Source: Acidobacteriota bacterium
Lineage (GTDB): Bacteria > Acidobacteriota > Terriglobia > Acidiferrales > UBA7541
Direction of reading: 5' to 3'
NCBI GenBank assembly: GCA_003224135.1
Contig: QHYO01000034.1
Coordinates: 1-9,140, forward strand
Length of the DNA stretch: 9,140 nt
The notes under the pieces are model-generated. The model worked only from the letters and a program-made list of their open reading frames with translations, did not search any database and was not told the DNA's origin. This document shows, piece after piece, positions 6,709 to 9,140 of this stretch (position 1 is the first letter of the stretch; each line of letters opens with the position of its first letter). Position numbers and translations under genes: made by a program.

Positions 6709-7231
6709 ATGCGGCTCATTGTCGGCCTTGGTAATCCTGGCCCGGAGTATCAATGGACGCCGCACAACCTGGGATTCCTCGCCGTGGATGAACTCGCCAA
6801 TCGCGGCGGCATCCGCGTCGATCGGCCGGAAGCAAAGGCTCTGGTAGGTTTGGGCAAAGTGGCGGGGGAAGACGTCATCCTTGCCAAGCCGCAAACGTAC
6901 ATGAACCTGAGCGGCATCTCTGTACGGGAGCTGCTTGAAAAGTACGATCTTGGTCCGCAGGACGTGCTTGCGATGTGGGATGAAGTCCAATTGCCGTGGG
7001 GTGCGATTCGCATCCACGGCGAGGGCAGTGCGGGCAGCCACAACGGAGCCGGGTCGCTGATCAACTCGCTACGTCCTGCGGCCGATGAAGAAATCGGAGT
7101 TGGAAGTGGCCTCGGAGCTGATCGCGGATGCGGGTGACGCCGTCGAAATGCTCTTGACCAAGGGCATCGAAGCGGCAATGAACAAGTACAACCGGCGCGA
7201 ACGTCAGCAGGATGAAGCCGCCGAATCGTAA
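6709..7231 (+). pseudogene. pth: pth: peptidyl-tRNA hydrolase with internal deletion and frameshift
   Basis: Pth releases tRNA from peptidyl-tRNA that drops off the ribosome. The N-terminal two thirds are clear. MRLIVGLGNPGPEYQWTPHN has the expected Asn9 and His19. KPQTYMNLSG (60-69) contains Asn66, MWDEVQLPWG (89-98) the acidic residue, and GSAGSHNGAGSLINSL (106-121) His111 and Asn112. After about base 7070 this frame diverges and stops at 7137. From 7070 a shifted frame reads YVLRPMKKSELEVASELIAD and runs to TAA at 7229-7231, matching the C-terminal helices of the family. Comparison with E. coli Pth implies that about 25 residues (the strand around HRLRIGIG) are missing, with a non-multiple-of-three loss. 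A short GAGG lies close to the ATG. Pth is normally essential, so either another hydrolase compensates or the sequence is faulty here. Confidence 0.85.
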
Positions 7232-7291
7232 AGAGATTTCGGGCCCGGAGAATTTTCGGACCGGAACTGGCAGTTTAGTGAACCGGGATCG

Positions 7292-7311
7292 GGGCTTGTA
7301 CTTACAAGCCC
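7292..7311 (+). repeat. palindromic hairpin repeat, copy 2 (rpsF leader)
   Basis: GGGCTTGTACTTACAAGCCC is a perfect inverted repeat: nine-base arms GGGCTTGTA / TACAAGCCC around CT. The first eleven bases recur exactly 38 bases downstream in copy 3. Confidence 0.75.
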
Positions 7312-7327
7312 TGCGATGAATGGATTT

Positions 7328-7353
7328 CAGGGCTTGTACTCACACAAGCTCTG
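7328..7353 (+). repeat. palindromic hairpin repeat, copy 3 (rpsF leader)
   Basis: Arms CAGGGCTTGT (7328-7337) and ACAAGCTCTG (7344-7353) pair over ten positions, with one G-U, around the loop ACTCAC. It shares GGGCTTGTACT with copy 2 and lies 23 bases before the rpsF start codon, just upstream of its ribosome site. Confidence 0.75.
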
Positions 7354-7376
7354 AGCTGAAAGAGAAACGAGGAACC

Positions 7377-7754
7377 ATGGAAGAGCGTCTGTACGACCTG
7401 ATTTTTATTGTCCGTCCGGCTACACCGGAGGAAGAGATCAAGAAAGTGGAGCACACGGTCGAGCACGCCTGCACCGAAAAGGGCGCCAAGATCGAAAAGA
7501 CCGAGCACTGGGGCACGCGCAAGCTTGCTTACCGCGTGGCGAAACACCGCGAAGGCATCTATGTCTACTATCAGATTCGCACTTCGCACAACGACCTGAT
7601 CGTGGAACTGGAGCGCCGCCTCCGCGTGCAGGACTCGGTCATGGCAATTCGCGACAAGCGCGCCGCGCGTCGCCCGAAGCGTCCGGCGCCTGCCCCGGCT
7701 CCCGTCGCTGCAGCACCAGCGCCAGCGCCAGCTACGGAGCACGCCGCTAGCTAA
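7377..7754 (+). CDS. rpsF: 30S ribosomal protein bS6
   Basis: bS6 pairs with bS18 on the platform of the small ribosomal subunit. The 125-residue protein starts [18 protein letters not shown] (6-23), the first strand and helix of the ferredoxin-like fold. It contains the family block [20 protein letters not shown] (44-63) and [18 protein letters not shown] (78-95). The fold ends near residue 96. The remaining 30 residues are a Pro/Ala-rich tail (APAPAP type) and are probably disordered. ATG 7377 is preceded by GAGGAA (7369-7374). An in-frame start at 7320 would place the hairpin repeat inside the coding sequence and adds residues foreign to S6, so I reject it. It stands upstream of rpsR and rplI, the classic order. 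Confidence 0.96.
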   Translation: MEERLYDLIFIVRPATPEEEIKKVEHTVEHACTEKGAKIEKTEHWGTRKLAYRVAKHREGIYVYYQIRTSHNDLIVELERRLRVQDSVMAIRDKRAARRPKRPAPAPAPVAAAPAPAPATEHAAS

Positions 7755-7770
7755 CAATTGGCTAGCTAAC
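7746..7770 (+). repeat. short tandem direct repeat at the rpsF stop
   Basis: GCTAGCTAAC occurs at 7746-7755 and again at 7761-7770, separated by AATTG (period 15). The first copy contains the last codons and TAA stop of rpsF; the second duplicates the stop-containing segment just outside the gene. Confidence 0.7.
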
Positions 7771-7779
7771 GATAGCTTC

Positions 7780-7797
7780 ACAAGCGGACTTGTTTTT
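7780..7797 (+). terminator. weak hairpin with T-run in the rpsF-rpsR spacer
   Basis: ACAAG (7780-7784), loop CGGA and CTTGT (7789-7793) are followed by TTTT, giving five consecutive T including the arm. The stem is only 5 bp, so at most a partial terminator or attenuator between rpsF and rpsR; it may be chance. Confidence 0.25.
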
Positions 7798-7875
7798 CAC
7801 GAACCAAGATTTGGCTCCGGCCACATCGGCGCCACAAGGGCACCAACAGGAATTAAGAAAGAAAGGGTAAATGTT

Positions 7876-8367
7876 ATGGCAGACGAACAGAATCAAACCC
7901 CCGCAGTTCCCCAGGCACCAGCTTCAGCTCCATCGCCGCGTCGCGAAGGCGGCCCGGGTGGTGGAGGGCACGGTGGACATGGCGGTGGCGGCGGACGCCG
8001 CGAAGGTGGTCCCGGTGGCGGTGGCGGCGGACGCCGTGAAGGCGGTCCCGGTGGTCCGGGCGGCGGACCCGGCGGCCCTCGCCGCGGCAAGCGTCAATTT
8101 TTTCGCAAAAAGAAAGTCTGCAAGTTTTGTGTCGAAAAGATGGATCTCATCGACTACAAGCGCGCCGACATTCTTTCGCAGTTCGTGCAGGAACGCGGCA
8201 AGATTCTTCCGCGCCGTATGACAGGAGTCTGCGCGCGTCACCAGCGCTGGCTCGGTGTCGCCATCAAGCGCGCCCGCAATATCGCATTGCTGCCGTTCGC
8301 CGGCAGCGCCGCCGGCAGCTCGGCTCCGCGCGCTGTCGAACCCGCTAAGCCTCAACCGGCCGCCTAA
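7876..8367 (+). CDS. rpsR: 30S ribosomal protein bS18 with Gly/Arg-rich N-terminal extension
   Basis: bS18 binds bS6 and 16S rRNA on the platform of the 30S subunit. The conserved core (about 72-142) contains [11 protein letters not shown] (75-85), [20 protein letters not shown] (92-111), [14 protein letters not shown] (112-125) and [12 protein letters not shown] (130-141). Cys82, Cys85, Cys119 and His122 form the C-x2-C / C-x2-H set of the presumed zinc-binding version of S18. The protein has 163 residues against about 75-80 normally. Residues 1-21 are Pro/Ala/Gln-rich, and 22-70 are built from RREGGPGG repeats (starting at 22, 41 and 53) with long glycine runs. A Pro/Ala-rich tail (142-163) follows the core. 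The start is ATG 7876 with AAGGG (7863-7867) eight bases upstream. An ATG at 7871 is out of frame. It sits in the order rpsF-rpsR-rplI. Confidence 0.95.
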   Translation: MADEQNQTPAVPQAPASAPSPRREGGPGGGGHGGHGGGGGRREGGPGGGGGGRREGGPGGPGGGPGGPRRGKRQFFRKKKVCKFCVEKMDLIDYKRADILSQFVQERGKILPRRMTGVCARHQRWLGVAIKRARNIALLPFAGSAAGSSAPRAVEPAKPQPAA

Positions 8368-8415
8368 GCTTTGCCCGGTCGCTCAACATCGCACTCAATA
8401 AAAAGGAATACGATC

Positions 8416-8862
8416 ATGCAAATTATTCTTCAGGAAGACGTCGAAAAACTCGGTCATCGCGGTGACGTGGTCACCGTCAAGCCGGGATACGCGCGCAATT
8501 TTCTGCTTCCGCGCAAGCTGGGAATCGAAGCGACGCTTGGCAATATGAAAGCTCTTGAACGCATTCGTACTTCGTTGGCAAAAAAGACCGCCACCGAGCT
8601 CGATGCCGCGCACAAGCAGGCGGAACTCCTCAATGGTGTTGCCGTCAGGTTCGCGCGCAAGACCGGCGAGAACGACCAGATGTTCGGCTCAGTCACGTCC
8701 GCCGACATTTCTGACGCCCTCGCAGCGCAGGGTTTCAAAGTCGACAAACGTCAGATCCAACTCGCCGAACCCATCAAGGTCGTTGGCGAACAGTCGCTTA
8801 CCGTCAAGGTCTTTCGCGACGTGATCGCCTCCATCAAAGTCACCGTTGACAAAGAAGGCTGA
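8416..8862 (+). CDS. rplI: 50S ribosomal protein bL9
   Basis: bL9 is an elongated 23S rRNA-binding protein at the base of the L1 stalk that helps maintain reading frame. The 148-residue product has the standard length. MQIILQEDVEKLGHRGDVV (1-19) and VKPGYARNFLLPRKLG (21-36) form the N-terminal rRNA-binding domain with the family signature. A long connecting helix (about 41-75) and the C-terminal domain, including KTGENDQMFGSVTSADI (82-98), follow. ATG 8416 has AGGA (8404-8407) eight bases before it. An in-frame start at 8371 would add 15 residues not typical of L9 and lacks a better ribosome site. It is the last gene of the ribosomal-protein run and is followed by a strong terminator. Confidence 0.97.
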   Translation: MQIILQEDVEKLGHRGDVVTVKPGYARNFLLPRKLGIEATLGNMKALERIRTSLAKKTATELDAAHKQAELLNGVAVRFARKTGENDQMFGSVTSADISDALAAQGFKVDKRQIQLAEPIKVVGEQSLTVKVFRDVIASIKVTVDKEG

Positions 8863-8887
8863 TTAGCCGTTTCAATATTTTTTCCTG

Positions 8888-8914
8888 GGGCGCGGGCTGC
8901 TGCGCCCTTTTTTT
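8888..8914 (+). terminator. Rho-independent terminator after rplI
   Basis: GGGCGC (8888-8893) and GCGCCC (8902-8907) form a perfect GC stem around an 8-base loop, immediately followed by seven T (8908-8914). It lies 25 bases after the rplI stop. There is no A-run on its left side, so it does not obviously serve the convergent gene. Confidence 0.92.
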
Positions 8915-8921
8915 CTTTCTG

Positions 8922-9140
8922 CTATTTCTCAAATCCTTCCGCAAACTCCTGTATATCCGCGGTTTTCCACCGGCCACCTTCATCGCCCGCGAAGTTGGTC
9001 ACCATCGCGACCACCATGTGCACGTCCGGGTAAAGAATAAGTTCCGATGTGCCTCCCACCGATCCACCGCTATGCTCGAATATTTTCTGCCCGCTTGTCG
9101 ATTTCCCGATGAACCAGCCCATTCCATACTTCGTTTCCTG
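8922..9140 (-). CDS. C-terminal end of a beta-lactamase/PBP-like serine hydrolase (partial)
   Basis: The last 72 residues of a protein whose start lies beyond the right edge of the window. It reads YGMGWFIG (residues 5-12 of the fragment), then FEHSGGSVGGTSELILYPDV, then MVVAMVTNFAGDEGG, and stops at 8922-8924. This matches the end of the serine-hydrolase family related to class C beta-lactamases and penicillin-binding proteins; H-S-G stands in the place of the K-T-G box. The nucleophilic S-x-x-K and the Y-x-N motifs would be outside the window. Substrate cannot be told: such proteins include esterases and D-amino-acid peptidases as well as true beta-lactamases. It is convergent with rplI and not part of that operon. 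Confidence 0.82.
   Translation of the reverse strand, partial: QETKYGMGWFIGKSTSGQKIFEHSGGSVGGTSELILYPDVHMVVAMVTNFAGDEGGRWKTADIQEFAEGFEK

Larger units (their letters stand above)
7232..7376 (+). other. leader region of rpsF, 145 bases without a gene
   Basis: This spacer follows the pth remnant. It begins with a GC-rich segment containing several CCGG tetramers (about 7245-7290), then holds two copies of the palindromic repeat, and ends with the purine-rich GAGGAA before the rpsF start. I could not identify a confident promoter. An autoregulatory S6:S18-type leader would be expected at this place, but I could not align one. Confidence 0.4.

Noticed and set aside
6709..7231. Programmed frameshifting in pth
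   Set aside because: A shift alone would not supply the roughly 25 missing conserved residues, and no slippery sequence with a downstream structure was apparent.
7232..7376. S6:S18-binding leader RNA upstream of rpsF
   Set aside because: Expected from other bacteria, but I could not find a stem with the characteristic CCG-containing bulge; the hairpins present lack it. A covariance-model search would decide.
1..9140. CRISPR array, tRNA gene, insertion sequence or phage genes
   Set aside because: No regularly spaced repeats, tRNA-like cloverleaf or transposase/phage protein were seen in any frame.

Overview
The window is about 9.1 kb of moderately GC-rich bacterial chromosome. Gene order (TPR protein, ispE, prs, rplY, pth, rpsF, rpsR, rplI), the C-x2-C / C-x2-H type of S18 and the protein sequences suggest an Acidobacteriota genome (Terriglobia / Koribacter-like). 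That placement is inferred from recollection of such gene orders, not from a search.

Left part (1-1606, minus strand): a compact arsenic-resistance operon, transcribed leftwards and running off the window. The order is arsR (frameshifted), arsM (intact arsenite S-adenosylmethionine methyltransferase), a 55-residue open frame ending in a cysteine-rich tail that I do not recognise as a named family, and the start of a thioredoxin-type arsC that carries an internal deletion. Gaps between genes are 20-55 nt. A TTGACA-17-TGCAAT promoter lies immediately upstream of arsR, inside a dyad that is a plausible ArsR operator, and it predicts a leaderless or nearly leaderless arsR mRNA.

Middle and right part (1801-8862, plus strand): a housekeeping run. 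It encodes an exported 700-residue TPR protein, IspE (isoprenoid MEP pathway), PRPP synthetase, bL25, peptidyl-tRNA hydrolase, bS6, bS18 and bL9. A clear Rho-independent terminator follows rplI. Pth is broken: about 25 codons are missing and the C-terminal part continues in another frame. S18 carries an unusual 70-residue Gly/Arg-rich N-terminal extension. Related palindromic hairpins (core GGGYTTGTACT) occur after rplY and twice in the rpsF leader.

Right edge (8922-9140, minus strand): the C-terminal end of a beta-lactamase/penicillin-binding-protein-like serine hydrolase, convergent with rplI.

The points most worth a second look are the cysteine-rich small protein in the ars operon, the three genes (arsC, arsR, pth) damaged by short deletions, two of which have junctions readable in both frames, the repeated hairpin family, and the leaderless arsR with its promoter-embedded dyad.
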